Source: an uncultured Megasphaera sp. (GTDB taxonomy: Bacteria; Bacillota; Negativicutes; Veillonellales; Megasphaeraceae). From it: DNA of 64,000 bases. The stretch covers positions 41,506 to 105,505 of the forward strand of contig NZ_UQBH01000005.1 in NCBI RefSeq assembly GCF_900539295.1, read 5' to 3'. Below, piece after piece: positions 50,671 through 59,048 of the stretch. The notes under the pieces were generated by a model. It was given only the letters and a program-made list of their open reading frames with translations. It ran no database searches and was not told the DNA's origin. The number at the start of each line of letters is the position of its first letter. The stretch's first letter is position 1. Position numbers and translations under genes: made by a program.

Positions 50671-52377
50671 ATGAACTTAGACGGTATCACATTACACTGC
50701 ATTACCAACGAACTGGCCGATATCCTCAAGGGCGGCCAGATTTCTAAAATTTATCAGCTCGACGCCAGGTCTCTGTACTTCCGCATCTTCAATGACACCG
50801 GACTTCATCATCTGGTCATCACCCTCGACGATTCGCCGCGCCTCTATATTGCTGACACGGTCCCGCCGACGCCGGATATTCCGACAGGGCTCTGCATGTT
50901 TCTCCGCAAGTATTATGAAAACGGACGCATCGCGTCTATCGCCCAGCTCCATCTGGACCGGCTCATTGAAATCGCCGTCGACGTCCTCGATATATCGGGC
51001 AAGGTCGTAACCCGTAAGATCCATGTCGAACTCATGGGGAAATACAGCAATGTCATCTTCACCGAAGACGGCACGATCATCGAAGCCCTCATTAAAACCG
51101 GCAAGAACAAACAGGCCGTCCGCACCATTGCACCCAAGGAACCCTACGACTTCCCACCGAATTTCATGCGCATGGACCCCTTTTCCTTTTCTGCCCAAGA
51201 ACTGACAGACATGATGGAAACAGGCGGCGACGAAGCCTTAAAGACGTGGATGCTCAAGCGATTTAACGGTATGAGCACCGTCGTCTTAAATGAATTGTCC
51301 CATGAATCCGGCATCGATACGGCTACCGCCGTAGACGATCTGTCCCCGGCTGACCGTTTCGCCTGGTGCCGCACGGTCGAAGCCTTCGGCAAGCGTCTCG
51401 AAGGGATTTCCGGTGCCTATGTCTACACCGTCAAGGGCAAGGAAGTCATCTTCCCCCTGGAACTCGCCAGCCTTTCCCAGTATCCGCGGCGTCACTTCCC
51501 CCTCATTGAAACGTACCTCAGCGAATACCAGGCCACGCACCGCAGCCTGAACGGCGAACAGGAGCAGCTGCAAAAGAAGGTTTCAAAACTCATTGAAAAG
51601 CAGAAGCGCAAAATCAAGCGCATTGCCGATGAAATGAAGGAAACCAAGAAAATCGACACCTATAAACTGTACGGCGACCTACTCATGATCTACGCTTATG
51701 AAAAACACGACCACGAAAAACAAGTGACCGTCAAAAACCTCTTGTCCGAAAATCAGGAAAACGTCACCATCGCCCTCGACCCGGCCTACTCCATGACCGA
51801 CAACGCCAATCGCTATTACAAGCGCTATACGAAGCTGCGCAACCGCAAACAGATATCGGCCCAGCTCCACGAAGAAAACCAGCAGCATCTGGACTACCTC
51901 TACTCCCTCGAATATGCCCTGGAAAATACGACGACGAAAGACGAAATCACGGACATCAAGGCCGAAATGAAGCAGATGAATCTCATCAGCGGCCACAATA
52001 AGGAAAAGCAGAAGAAGGAATCGGCGCAGGACATCTTGACCGTCGACGCCGACGGACTGACCATCTGGGTCGGCCGCAACAACCGGCAGAACGATTTTCT
52101 GACCTTAAAGAAAGCTCATCCATACGATCTGTGGTTCCATGTCAAGGACCAGCCCGGTTCCCACGTCATCTTAGCCTCGCACAATGCCGAACCGACAGAT
52201 GCCCAGATCGAACGGGCTGCCCAGCTCGCCGCCTATTACAGCAAGGGCCGGGACAGTTCCAAAGTCGAAGTCGACTGCACCCTCGTCCGCCATGTGAAGA
52301 AGCCGGCCCACGCCGTCCCGGGCTACGTCATTTTCACCAATCAGACGACGTATATTGTCGAACCGAAAAAAGAATAG
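50671..52377 (+). CDS. rqcH: NFACT-family ribosome quality-control factor RqcH (FbpA-like)
   Basis: 568 residues. NFACT-N domain (1-200; LKGGQISKIYQLDARSLYFR), HhH region, a coiled coil (about 290-330 and 395-440), and NFACT-R (about 445-565; WVGRNNRQNDFLTL, DLWFHVKDQPGSHVIL). In bacteria it binds stalled 50S-peptidyl-tRNA and adds C-terminal alanine tails; older annotation calls it fibronectin-binding protein. AAGGAGG precedes the ATG. Single gene. Confidence 0.95.
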   Translation: MNLDGITLHCITNELADILKGGQISKIYQLDARSLYFRIFNDTGLHHLVITLDDSPRLYIADTVPPTPDIPTGLCMFLRKYYENGRIASIAQLHLDRLIEIAVDVLDISGKVVTRKIHVELMGKYSNVIFTEDGTIIEALIKTGKNKQAVRTIAPKEPYDFPPNFMRMDPFSFSAQELTDMMETGGDEALKTWMLKRFNGMSTVVLNELSHESGIDTATAVDDLSPADRFAWCRTVEAFGKRLEGISGAYVYTVKGKEVIFPLELASLSQYPRRHFPLIETYLSEYQATHRSLNGEQEQLQKKVSKLIEKQKRKIKRIADEMKETKKIDTYKLYGDLLMIYAYEKHDHEKQVTVKNLLSENQENVTIALDPAYSMTDNANRYYKRYTKLRNRKQISAQLHEENQQHLDYLYSLEYALENTTTKDEITDIKAEMKQMNLISGHNKEKQKKESAQDILTVDADGLTIWVGRNNRQNDFLTLKKAHPYDLWFHVKDQPGSHVILASHNAEPTDAQIERAAQLAAYYSKGRDSSKVEVDCTLVRHVKKPAHAVPGYVIFTNQTTYIVEPKKE

Positions 52378-52397
52378 TGCCTCTAAAAGAGGTCGAC

Positions 52398-52432
52398 AAA
52401 AAAGCTCTCGCAGCAGCTGCGAGAGCTTTTAT
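52398..52432. terminator. Bidirectional intrinsic terminator
   Basis: AAAAGCTCTCGCAG (52400-52413) pairs with CTGCGAGAGCTTTT (52417-52430), followed by ATTATT on one side and preceded by AAAAA on the other. It ends rqcH on the plus strand and the fucA operon on the minus strand. Confidence 0.88.
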
Positions 52433-52434
52433 TA

Positions 52435-53067
52435 TTACATCTGTTTCAAATACCAACTCAAAGGCTTGGCCTTGGTCGTCGTATTTCCCTTGTCTCCGCC
52501 AGCCAGCGAAAAGACCAGGGAGTCGCGGTACATCTTGGCAACGGCTTCCAAGGTATCCATCCGATAGAAGGCTTCTTTTAAGTCCGCCCCTACGGTGACG
52601 GCACCGTGGCGTTCCATGAGAAAGGCCGAAGCCGTTTCAGCAGCTGCGCCGCAGCCTTCGGCAAGGGCTGACGAACCAGGCGGCGCATAGGGCACAGTCG
52701 GTACGGCACCTAAGACCATGGCCCCTTCAGTCACGATATCAGCGGCAAAGGGAATACCGGCAACGGTCAAGGCCGTCGCCGTAACAGGATGGGCATGGAT
52801 GATAGCCCGGACGTCCTGCCGCTTCCGATAGATGGTGAGATGGAGAGCCGTTTCCGACGACGGCTTCCCCGTCCCTTCTATCACCGTGCCTTCAAGGTCG
52901 ACGACCAGGAGGTCCTTGGGACGCAGTTCGCCCTTCGGCAGGCCCGACGGGGTAATGACGATCAGGCCGTCGTCACGGCGGTAACTGATATTGCCGTCGC
53001 AGGCAGCGACTAAGCCCCCGTCTTTCATGGCCTTTCCGACAGCACAGAGTTTTTTCTTATTGTCCAA
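52435..53067 (-). CDS. Class II aldolase/adducin-like (L-fuculose-phosphate aldolase type)
   Basis: 210 residues. Zinc-site features: HAHPVTATALT (HxH) and a later His in FLMERHGAVTVG; the N-terminal GLVAACDGNISYRR and GLPKGELRPKDLLVVDLEG are typical. Members cleave fuculose-, rhamnulose- or methylthioribulose-phosphates; in this anaerobe a DHAP-shunt role for 5'-deoxyribose or methylthioribose is possible because speD is next to it (inference). Last gene of the eight-gene operon. Confidence 0.88.
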   Translation of the reverse strand: MDNKKKLCAVGKAMKDGGLVAACDGNISYRRDDGLIVITPSGLPKGELRPKDLLVVDLEGTVIEGTGKPSSETALHLTIYRKRQDVRAIIHAHPVTATALTVAGIPFAADIVTEGAMVLGAVPTVPYAPPGSSALAEGCGAAAETASAFLMERHGAVTVGADLKEAFYRMDTLEAVAKMYRDSLVFSLAGGDKGNTTTKAKPLSWYLKQM

Positions 53068-53079
53068 CGGTTGTCCCCC

Positions 53080-53844
53080 TTAACGCATAGACGGCATATT
53101 GCGGCCGTTGTAGATTTCCAGCATTTCCTGGCGAACCTGGCGCCGAATCTGCTGTTGTTCCCGTTCGCTTAAATCATCTTTGGTAATATTGAACAGGTAG
53201 TTATTTAAGTCGAAGTCATGGAGGACCATCTTGGTATGGAAAATATTCTCCTGATAGACGTTGACATCGATCATGTCGTAGCGATTCCGCGTCGCCGGAG
53301 CAATGTAGTTCTGAATAGAATTGATGCGGTGGTCGATAAACAGCTTCTTGCCGTTCATATCCCGCGTAAAGCCGCGGACGCGGTAATCCAAGGTGACGAT
53401 GTCGGAATCGAAGCTGTCGAGGAGGTAGTTGAGCGCATTGAGTGGGGAAATACGGCCGCAGGTCGACACGTCGATATCGGCCCGAAAGGTCATGATCCCC
53501 TTTTGAGGGTGGCTTTCGGGATAGGTATGGACGGTCAGATGGCTCTTGTCGAGGTGGCAGACGACGTCGGCATCCTGGACCGCTTCTTCGGAAATGAGGA
53601 TGGTGACGCTCGCCCCTTGGGGGTCGTAGTCCTGGCTGGCGACATTTAAGACATGGGCGCCGATGATATCCGATACATTGCGCAGAATATTGGTCAGTCG
53701 TTCGGCATTATACTGCTCATCGATATATTCGATATATTGGCGGCGCGATTCGTCACTGACAGCATAACAAATGTCGTAGATGTTAAAGCTCAAGGTCTTG
53801 GTCAGGTTATTGAACCCATAGAGCTTCAGTTTCTTCGTTTTCAT
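53080..53844 (-). CDS. speD: S-adenosylmethionine decarboxylase proenzyme (Escherichia-type)
   Basis: 254 residues, the long bacterial class 1A form, not the 120-residue Bacillus type. The self-cleavage site is in HLDKSHLTVHTYPESHPQ (Lys-Ser; Ser becomes the pyruvoyl group), followed by FRADIDVSTCGRISPLNAL. It makes decarboxylated SAM for spermidine. No speE is in the window. Within the ybgC-fucA operon. Confidence 0.96.
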   Translation of the reverse strand: MKTKKLKLYGFNNLTKTLSFNIYDICYAVSDESRRQYIEYIDEQYNAERLTNILRNVSDIIGAHVLNVASQDYDPQGASVTILISEEAVQDADVVCHLDKSHLTVHTYPESHPQKGIMTFRADIDVSTCGRISPLNALNYLLDSFDSDIVTLDYRVRGFTRDMNGKKLFIDHRINSIQNYIAPATRNRYDMIDVNVYQENIFHTKMVLHDFDLNNYLFNITKDDLSEREQQQIRRQVRQEMLEIYNGRNMPSMR

Positions 53845-53873
53845 GAATGGTATATCCAGTTCCTTCCATAGGC

Positions 53874-54374
53874 TTATTTGCGGTCAATCTCATGAAAGGC
53901 GATGTCCGTAATGACACCGTCGTCAATGGTTACAACAGCATACGTCCCCTTTCGCCCGTCTCGGGGCAGGCCGATGCTGCCGGGGTTGACGATCCACAAG
54001 TCATGGTCGCGCTTGATAAAGCGGCGGTGGGTGTGGCCGAAGACGACGAGGTCCGCCTTTTGCTCACGGCCTAATTCGACGAGCTTCTGCAGCCGTCGTT
54101 CTCCATACCACTGGCTGCCGTGAATGGCGACAATGCGGATACCGCCAACGGTAACACAGCGGCATTCCGGATCGTTGGTATGGTTCAGATAGTCATTATT
54201 CCCCAAGACGGCATAGACCGGCACGCCCGTGTAGATCGCCAAATCCTCGCCGTCGTCGCAGTAGTCGCCGCCGTGAATCCAGGCAGCTACATCGGGAGCG
54301 CTGTCAGCCATGCGGGACAGGCATTCAAAGCGGCCGTGGCTGTCGCTGACCAATCCGACGCGGACGGTACTCAT
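53874..54374 (-). CDS. YfcE/MJ0936-type metallophosphoesterase
   Basis: 166 residues. Calcineurin-like motifs: GLVSDSHGR, WIHGGDYCDDGED, VLGNNDY and VFGHTHRRF, then a late NPGSIGLPRDGRKG. It hydrolyses phosphodiesters of unknown identity. Its start overlaps the rdgB stop by 4 bp (ATGA), an arrangement common in Firmicutes. Confidence 0.93.
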   Translation of the reverse strand: MSTVRVGLVSDSHGRFECLSRMADSAPDVAAWIHGGDYCDDGEDLAIYTGVPVYAVLGNNDYLNHTNDPECRCVTVGGIRIVAIHGSQWYGERRLQKLVELGREQKADLVVFGHTHRRFIKRDHDLWIVNPGSIGLPRDGRKGTYAVVTIDDGVITDIAFHEIDRK

Positions 54375-54961
54375 GACAGGGCCTCGACGAGTTTCTTCAA
54401 GGCCTTGCCCCGATGGCTGATTTCATTTTTTTCATCCATCGACAGTTCGGCCATAGTCTTCCCCTTTTCAGGAACATAGAATAAGGGGTCATAGCCAAAG
54501 CCGTTATGACCGGCATAGACGTCCTGCAGGACGCCGTCACAGCTCCCTTCAGCCTGTACGGTACGGCCGTCGGGCCAGATGAGGACCAGAGAGCAAATGT
54601 AGTGAACCGTCCGCTTTTCCGGCGGAAAAGCCGAAAGTTCGGCGATGAGTTTTTGATTATTGGCTTCATCATCACAGTCGGGGCCGGCATAGCGGGCCGA
54701 ATAGACGCCGGGACGGCCGCCGAGGGCATCGGCAGCAATTCCCGAATCATCGGCCAGGCACGGAAGGTTCGTAGCCTTCATATAATAGGACGCTTTCAAT
54801 AAAGCATTTTCGGCAAAGGTCGTTCCCGTTTCTTCGGGCTCGGTAACCGACGGAAGGACATCGTGTACTGAAACGGCTTCATAGCCTAAGGGTTCCAAAA
54901 TACTCTTAAACTCCCGTATCTTTCCGGCATTATGCGTTGCCAATACGATTTTTTCTGCCAC
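54371..54961 (-). CDS. rdgB: XTP/dITP pyrophosphatase (RdgB/HAM1)
   Basis: 196 residues. IVLATHNAGKIREFKSIL, ETGTTFAENALLKA, CLADDSGIAADALGGRPGVY and FGYDPLFYVPEKGKTMAEL are signatures. It removes non-canonical purine triphosphates from the nucleotide pool. Translationally coupled to the phosphoesterase gene. Confidence 0.97.
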   Translation of the reverse strand: MAEKIVLATHNAGKIREFKSILEPLGYEAVSVHDVLPSVTEPEETGTTFAENALLKASYYMKATNLPCLADDSGIAADALGGRPGVYSARYAGPDCDDEANNQKLIAELSAFPPEKRTVHYICSLVLIWPDGRTVQAEGSCDGVLQDVYAGHNGFGYDPLFYVPEKGKTMAELSMDEKNEISHRGKALKKLVEALS

Positions 54962-54981
54962 GGTGCATCTCCCCCGTCTGT

Positions 54982-55644
54982 TTATTTCTTAGCCAGTTTG
55001 GCGTAATTCTTGATGACGACAATCGGCGTCTTCTGAGACGCATTGCCAAAGGGATTGTCGATGAGAATCCGGGCGATTTCTTTCGGATTGATGCCCTTGC
55101 TGTGACCGAGGACGGCCGAGCGCTTGAGGTCGTTGACGTCGGCCACGACAGCGCCGTAGCAGCCCATGCGCTGTTTGATCTTTTCAGCTACCTTATCCGG
55201 TTCAGCCGGACCGTAGACGATGCATTTATCAAAGGGCGGCATGGTCCCCGTAACGTCGTCGGTCAGGGAAGCCTGACGGCACTTGGCATACCATACGCCG
55301 TTTTTACCGGCCAATTTGGCGAAAAAGCCGACGATGAACCAGAACAGCATCTTCCATTCCCCTTCGAGGTTCATAGCTGCCTGCATCCCATAGAGGCTGG
55401 CCATGCTGCCTTCACCGGGGACGAAGCGCCGCATGAGGCGGGCCTGCCAGGACGGCGTCAATTCTTCCGGCCGCGTGTAGCGGTGCTGGGTAATAGCGAC
55501 GACGCTTTCAGCCGTGCAGACTAAGTCGTCGGGACCGACGACATGCTTACCATATTCTTCGATGACATCGACGATATCATCCTTATCCGTAAGGATTCTT
55601 GTTTTTACAGGGACTAATTCTACTGGTACTTCCATTTCTGCCAT
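54982..55644 (-). CDS. Coenzyme F420-0:L-glutamate ligase-like protein
   Basis: 220 residues. It resembles the CofE family: LVPVKTRILTDKDDIVDVIE at the N-terminus, DDLVCTAESVVAITQHRY, a MPPFDKCIVYGPAEPDKVAE region and a late NPFGNASQKTPIVVIKN with the conserved GN(A/S). F420 synthesis is not otherwise evident and is not expected in this group, so the true substrate is probably different. It is preceded 14 bp upstream by a single-helix membrane protein gene. Confidence 0.8.
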   Translation of the reverse strand: MAEMEVPVELVPVKTRILTDKDDIVDVIEEYGKHVVGPDDLVCTAESVVAITQHRYTRPEELTPSWQARLMRRFVPGEGSMASLYGMQAAMNLEGEWKMLFWFIVGFFAKLAGKNGVWYAKCRQASLTDDVTGTMPPFDKCIVYGPAEPDKVAEKIKQRMGCYGAVVADVNDLKRSAVLGHSKGINPKEIARILIDNPFGNASQKTPIVVIKNYAKLAKK

Positions 55645-55658
55645 TATTCTAAGACCTC

Positions 55659-56201
55659 CTAATTCAGTTCCAATGCGTGCTGTACTTCCGCTGCCTTCAA
55701 GGTAATGCGGGCCTTATGGATGTACCATTCGCTGCGGGATACGACTTGATAGACGAGATCAACGGGCATATCGGGGAAGGTCTTCAAGTCTTCGCGGATA
55801 TTGCCTTCTTTGCTGACTAAGGTAATGGTAACGCGAATCATGCCCCGATCGCGGGGATTAAAAATAACAGATTCCCAATAGTTGTCATCCCGTTCAGCAG
55901 CCTTATTGGCAAGTTCAGACTGAACGGTGACCTTGTCATACTGTTCACGAGGAAGGAGGGTCCGGGGATAAAAGTCCATGATCGTTCCCAGCTGCCGGCC
56001 GGCATTGTGAATGGGCACTTCGGTTTCAAAAACGGCCCGGTTCTGCGTGATTTCCTTCATTTCGAAGGGCTTCCGATGACGGGCATCGATGACGAAGCGG
56101 GCATCGCCCTGCCGCCAGGCAAAAAAGCGGAACAGCAGGTACAGAACGGCAGCAATGCCGATGACGGCAATGATAACATTGAATAAGACATAGAAAAACA
56201 C
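55659..56201 (-). CDS. Single-pass membrane protein of unknown function
   Basis: 180 residues. An N-terminal transmembrane helix (residues 3-24, FYVLFNVIIAVIGIAAVLYL) is followed by a soluble domain with no family I can name (FEMKEITQNRAVFETEVPIH, then beta-rich, ending SRSEWYIHKARITLKA). It probably faces the cytoplasm or periplasm as an anchored domain. It sits between murI and the CofE-like gene in a tight operon; function not predictable. Confidence 0.8.
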   Translation of the reverse strand: MFFYVLFNVIIAVIGIAAVLYLLFRFFAWRQGDARFVIDARHRKPFEMKEITQNRAVFETEVPIHNAGRQLGTIMDFYPRTLLPREQYDKVTVQSELANKAAERDDNYWESVIFNPRDRGMIRVTITLVSKEGNIREDLKTFPDMPVDLVYQVVSRSEWYIHKARITLKAAEVQHALELN

Positions 56202-56236
56202 GGCGCAAGACTCCTTTATGTAAAATATAGATACGA

Positions 56237-57040
56237 TTAAATGAGGGTGATTTCTTCAGCTGTAAATTCATTGGCCGGAATGAGGTGCTCTGCTAAGTGA
56301 GCGCCCCGCTCCTTTTCAGCCGTAAAGCAAAGGCGTAAATAGCCGTTTTCCTTGTTAGGGTTAAGCAGTCCGTCTTTCTTTAAGACATCCAGCGTTTCCA
56401 GGGCCATTTCATGGGCCGGGTCGACGAAAGCGATGGAATCACCGCAAAATTCTTCGAACAAAGGCTGGATGAAGGGGAAATGCGTGCAGCCAAAAATGGC
56501 CGTATCGGCTCCGGAACGAAGGACCGGCTCCGTATACTGCTGCAAAGGACCGCGAATTTCGGGTCCGTCGAGGACGCCCCGTTCGATGAGGTTGGCCAGG
56601 GCCGGGCAGGACTGTTCGACGATTTCGATATTCCCGTCCATGGCAGCAGCGACCTTGCGGTGGCTGTGATTATTAATCGTAAGCGGCGTAGCAAAAACGG
56701 CGATCTTTTGGGTCGCACTGATTTCCTTAGCCGTTTTGAGCCCCCGGCTCATGCCAATCAGGGGATAATCGACTTCCTTTACGACCTTATCATAGGCAAC
56801 GGCCGTTACGGTGTTGCAGCCGATGGCGACGACCTTAACCTTCTGCTCGGTCATAAAATGCAGAATGTCCCGCGTATACTGAAGGATTTCAGCCGGCGTC
56901 CGCGTCCCGTAGGGATTGCGTTTGGTATCGCCGACGTAGATGATGTCTTCATGAGGCAGGAGCATCCGCAGTTTAGCGACGACGGTCAGCCCGCCGACAC
57001 CGGAATCAAACACACCGATAGGCCGTGAATTACCTTCCAT
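56237..57040 (-). CDS. murI: Glutamate racemase
   Basis: 267 residues from the ATG at 57040, which follows AAGGAG; the open frame to 57112 lies inside ybgC. IGVFDSGVGGLTVVAKL, GDTKRNPYGTR, IGCNTVTAVAYDKV and IFGCTHFPFIQPLF carry both catalytic cysteines (CNT, CTHF). It supplies D-glutamate for peptidoglycan. It overlaps ybgC by 11 bp. Confidence 0.97.
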   Translation of the reverse strand: MEGNSRPIGVFDSGVGGLTVVAKLRMLLPHEDIIYVGDTKRNPYGTRTPAEILQYTRDILHFMTEQKVKVVAIGCNTVTAVAYDKVVKEVDYPLIGMSRGLKTAKEISATQKIAVFATPLTINNHSHRKVAAAMDGNIEIVEQSCPALANLIERGVLDGPEIRGPLQQYTEPVLRSGADTAIFGCTHFPFIQPLFEEFCGDSIAFVDPAHEMALETLDVLKKDGLLNPNKENGYLRLCFTAEKERGAHLAEHLIPANEFTAEEITLI

Positions 57041-57479
57041 GAATGGCTCCTTCGACGTCTGTATCTGCCTGTTCGGCAGCGTACATGGCCTGTAATTTTT
57101 TATAGTCCTCATCGGAAAGGCGGGCTACTTTTCCGCTGTCCTTATGGACAAAGACGTTCTGCGTCGTTCCTGTCGCCAACAGGCGGCGGTCATCGTGACT
57201 GACGATGCGGTATGAAAAGACCATCTGCGCCCGGCTGAGCTTTACCAGGCGAGTTTCGATGTCAATGATATCGGCATAGTTTATCGGACTGATATATTCG
57301 CAGGATACGCTCTTAATGGGATAGGTAATCCCTTGTTCGAGGAGGACGAATAAGTCGAGACCGGCAGCGGCGAAATATTCACAGCGGCCGCATTCAAACC
57401 AGCGAATATGATTGGAGTGATGGGCAATCCCCATCATGTCCGTTTCATAGAACCGCACTTTTTCAACAACAGTAATCAT
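57030..57479 (-). CDS. Acyl-CoA thioesterase, YbgC/4HBT hotdog family
   Basis: 149 residues. VRFYETDMMGIAHHSNHIRW carries the family's catalytic Asp (YETDxMGIxHHSNY), followed by FECGRCEYFAAAGLDL. It hydrolyses acyl-CoA; the physiological chain length is unknown. First gene of the eight-gene operon leading to fucA. The hairpin at 57570-57603 upstream ends the preceding unit. Confidence 0.92.
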   Translation of the reverse strand: MITVVEKVRFYETDMMGIAHHSNHIRWFECGRCEYFAAAGLDLFVLLEQGITYPIKSVSCEYISPINYADIIDIETRLVKLSRAQMVFSYRIVSHDDRRLLATGTTQNVFVHKDSGKVARLSDEDYKKLQAMYAAEQADTDVEGAIHGR

Positions 57480-57569
57480 AAATTCTTAACTCCTAACTTT
57501 ATACACGCTCATATTATTTTACGATGATGACCTTTGTTTGTCAAAGGAAAAGTCTGAAATACGAACGAT

Positions 57570-57603
57570 AAAGGGACTGTCCTCGTGCGACAGTCCCTTT
57601 ATC
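57570..57603 (-). terminator. Hairpin after the DUF1232 gene
   Basis: AAAGGGACTGTC (57570-57581) pairs with GACAGTCCCTTT (57589-57600), a long GC-rich stem. The following minus-strand bases are only weakly T-rich, so termination is likely but not ideal. Confidence 0.65.
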
Positions 57604-57620
57604 AATCATGATCCGGTTAC

Positions 57621-57962
57621 TTACGAAATTTTCAGGAACGGGAACATGCGGCGTACCTTTTCCCGGTGTTCCGGTTTGACATAAGTCCCGGCCAAGTGCA
57701 AGGCTGCAGCGACGACAGCGGCATCGTCCAGCCAGCCAAGCCCGGCAAAGACGTCCGGCACCAGATCAAAGGGCAAGATGACGTAGCCGATAGCCCCCAT
57801 GAGGGCCAGTTTAATAAACTTCGGCGTGTCCTTATCTTGCATGCAATAAAAAATTGTCAGGATTTTGGGCAAAAATCGAACTTTTCTTCCTGCTGTGCGA
57901 ATAAACATAATGAATCGGCCCGGTGTATAAAATTGGGCAAAAAAGCTCAGTATCTTCCACAT
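57621..57962 (-). CDS. DUF1232 (YkvA-like) membrane protein
   Basis: 113 residues. The diagnostic segment PKFIKLALMGAIGYVILPFD followed by LVPDVFAGLGWLDDAAVVAA (YxLxPxDLxPD-like) defines DUF1232. One or two membrane helices. Function unknown. It is 11 bp downstream of the DUF697-like gene and presumably co-transcribed. Confidence 0.9.
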   Translation of the reverse strand: MWKILSFFAQFYTPGRFIMFIRTAGRKVRFLPKILTIFYCMQDKDTPKFIKLALMGAIGYVILPFDLVPDVFAGLGWLDDAAVVAAALHLAGTYVKPEHREKVRRMFPFLKIS

Positions 57963-57973
57963 GGGCGTTCACC

Positions 57974-58990
57974 TTACTTCAAGTCTTCTAAGGATTTTTT
58001 AGCATCTTCTACAGCAGCCTTGACTTTTTCTTCCATATCATCGGCATCCATGTCGGATACTTCCTTAGCAGCGTCCTTGGCGGCGTCTTTAACATCTTCC
58101 GCGGCATCCTTGGCGTCTTTGGCAGCATCCTTAGCGGCGTCCTTAACATCTTCCGCGGCATCCTTGGCGTCTCTTGCAACGTCCTTGGCTTTGTCCATGG
58201 CGTCCGAATCGACGACTTTATCGACCGTATCATCAAAAGCATCTTTGGCATCACCGGCGGCATCTTTCAGGTCATCGGCTTTTTCTTCGACGATTTCATC
58301 GACTAAATCGTCCTTATGGCGGACAGAGTTGTACAGTTCTTCCCCTTTTTCTTTGACGTCCTGAATGCAGTCTTTGGCAGCACTGCCCCATTTTTTCATG
58401 AAATCGATGGTTTCATCACCGAGGGGAACGTTCTTTAAAGGATTTTCTTTAATCTTATCGGCCTGTTCACGAGCCTTGTCCTTCCATTCGCCCATCATTT
58501 CGATGTACGGGCCCATATCAGTAGGCATGCCGTCTTTCAGCCAGCGCTGAGTGACGCGGCCCAGGCTGTAGGTAATGCCGACGGCAACGGGAACCTGGAT
58601 GACGCTGAAGGGAATGAGCGTCGTCAGCAGCGTACCGGCTACGCGGCTTCCGACAGCGCCTAAGAAGGCGATCAGAGCGCGTTCGCTCAATTTTACGTCA
58701 TAGACTTTAGCGATACGGCTGACGAGATAGACTTCATTAGCCATGAGGGCTGCCGTTCCGATAAGGGGAGCAATGACGATGGCACCGGCCCGGGCAGCGG
58801 CCCAGCGGCACAGCATTTCGACCTGAACGTCCTTGTCTTCCGTCGTCTGCTCCATGGCTTTGACGACACTGTTGGCAGCGTCTTCACCTGACTGAGAACG
58901 GTTCTGCTTGAAATCAGCGAGTTCTTGCTTCAAGGCTGCAATTTCTTCCTGCAACTGCTCTACAATCTTTGCATTTTCTTCATTTGCCAT
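57974..58990 (-). CDS. DUF697-like membrane protein with acidic/Lys LEA-type repeats
   Basis: 338 residues from the ATG at 58990 (GGGGTG upstream). Residues 5-25 form a short coiled coil; about 60-150 a hydrophobic helical region (CRWAAARAGAIVIAPLIGTA, GSRVAGTLLTTLIPF) resembling the DUF697/YcjF-type domain; the C-terminal 130 residues are Asp/Ala/Lys/Glu-rich helical repeats (KDAAEDVKDAAKDAAKDA). The repeat has an 18-residue period and is encoded by a 54-bp tandem repeat. No GTPase domain is attached. LEA-like stress protein or envelope scaffold is speculation. Confidence 0.8.
   Translation of the reverse strand: MANEENAKIVEQLQEEIAALKQELADFKQNRSQSGEDAANSVVKAMEQTTEDKDVQVEMLCRWAAARAGAIVIAPLIGTAALMANEVYLVSRIAKVYDVKLSERALIAFLGAVGSRVAGTLLTTLIPFSVIQVPVAVGITYSLGRVTQRWLKDGMPTDMGPYIEMMGEWKDKAREQADKIKENPLKNVPLGDETIDFMKKWGSAAKDCIQDVKEKGEELYNSVRHKDDLVDEIVEEKADDLKDAAGDAKDAFDDTVDKVVDSDAMDKAKDVARDAKDAAEDVKDAAKDAAKDAKDAAEDVKDAAKDAAKEVSDMDADDMEEKVKAAVEDAKKSLEDLK
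58080..58174. repeat. 54-bp tandem repeat inside the DUF697-like gene
   Basis: Two near-identical copies beginning GCGGCGTC(T/C)TTAACATC at 58080 and 58134, 54 bp apart, with C/T differences only in the part I compared. They encode the 18-residue unit of Asp-Ala-Lys repeats. Confidence 0.8.
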
Positions 58991-59048
58991 ATGTAACACC
59001 CCATTCTGTGACGAAATAAAAAACTATATTTTATATTTTCCCATGTTT

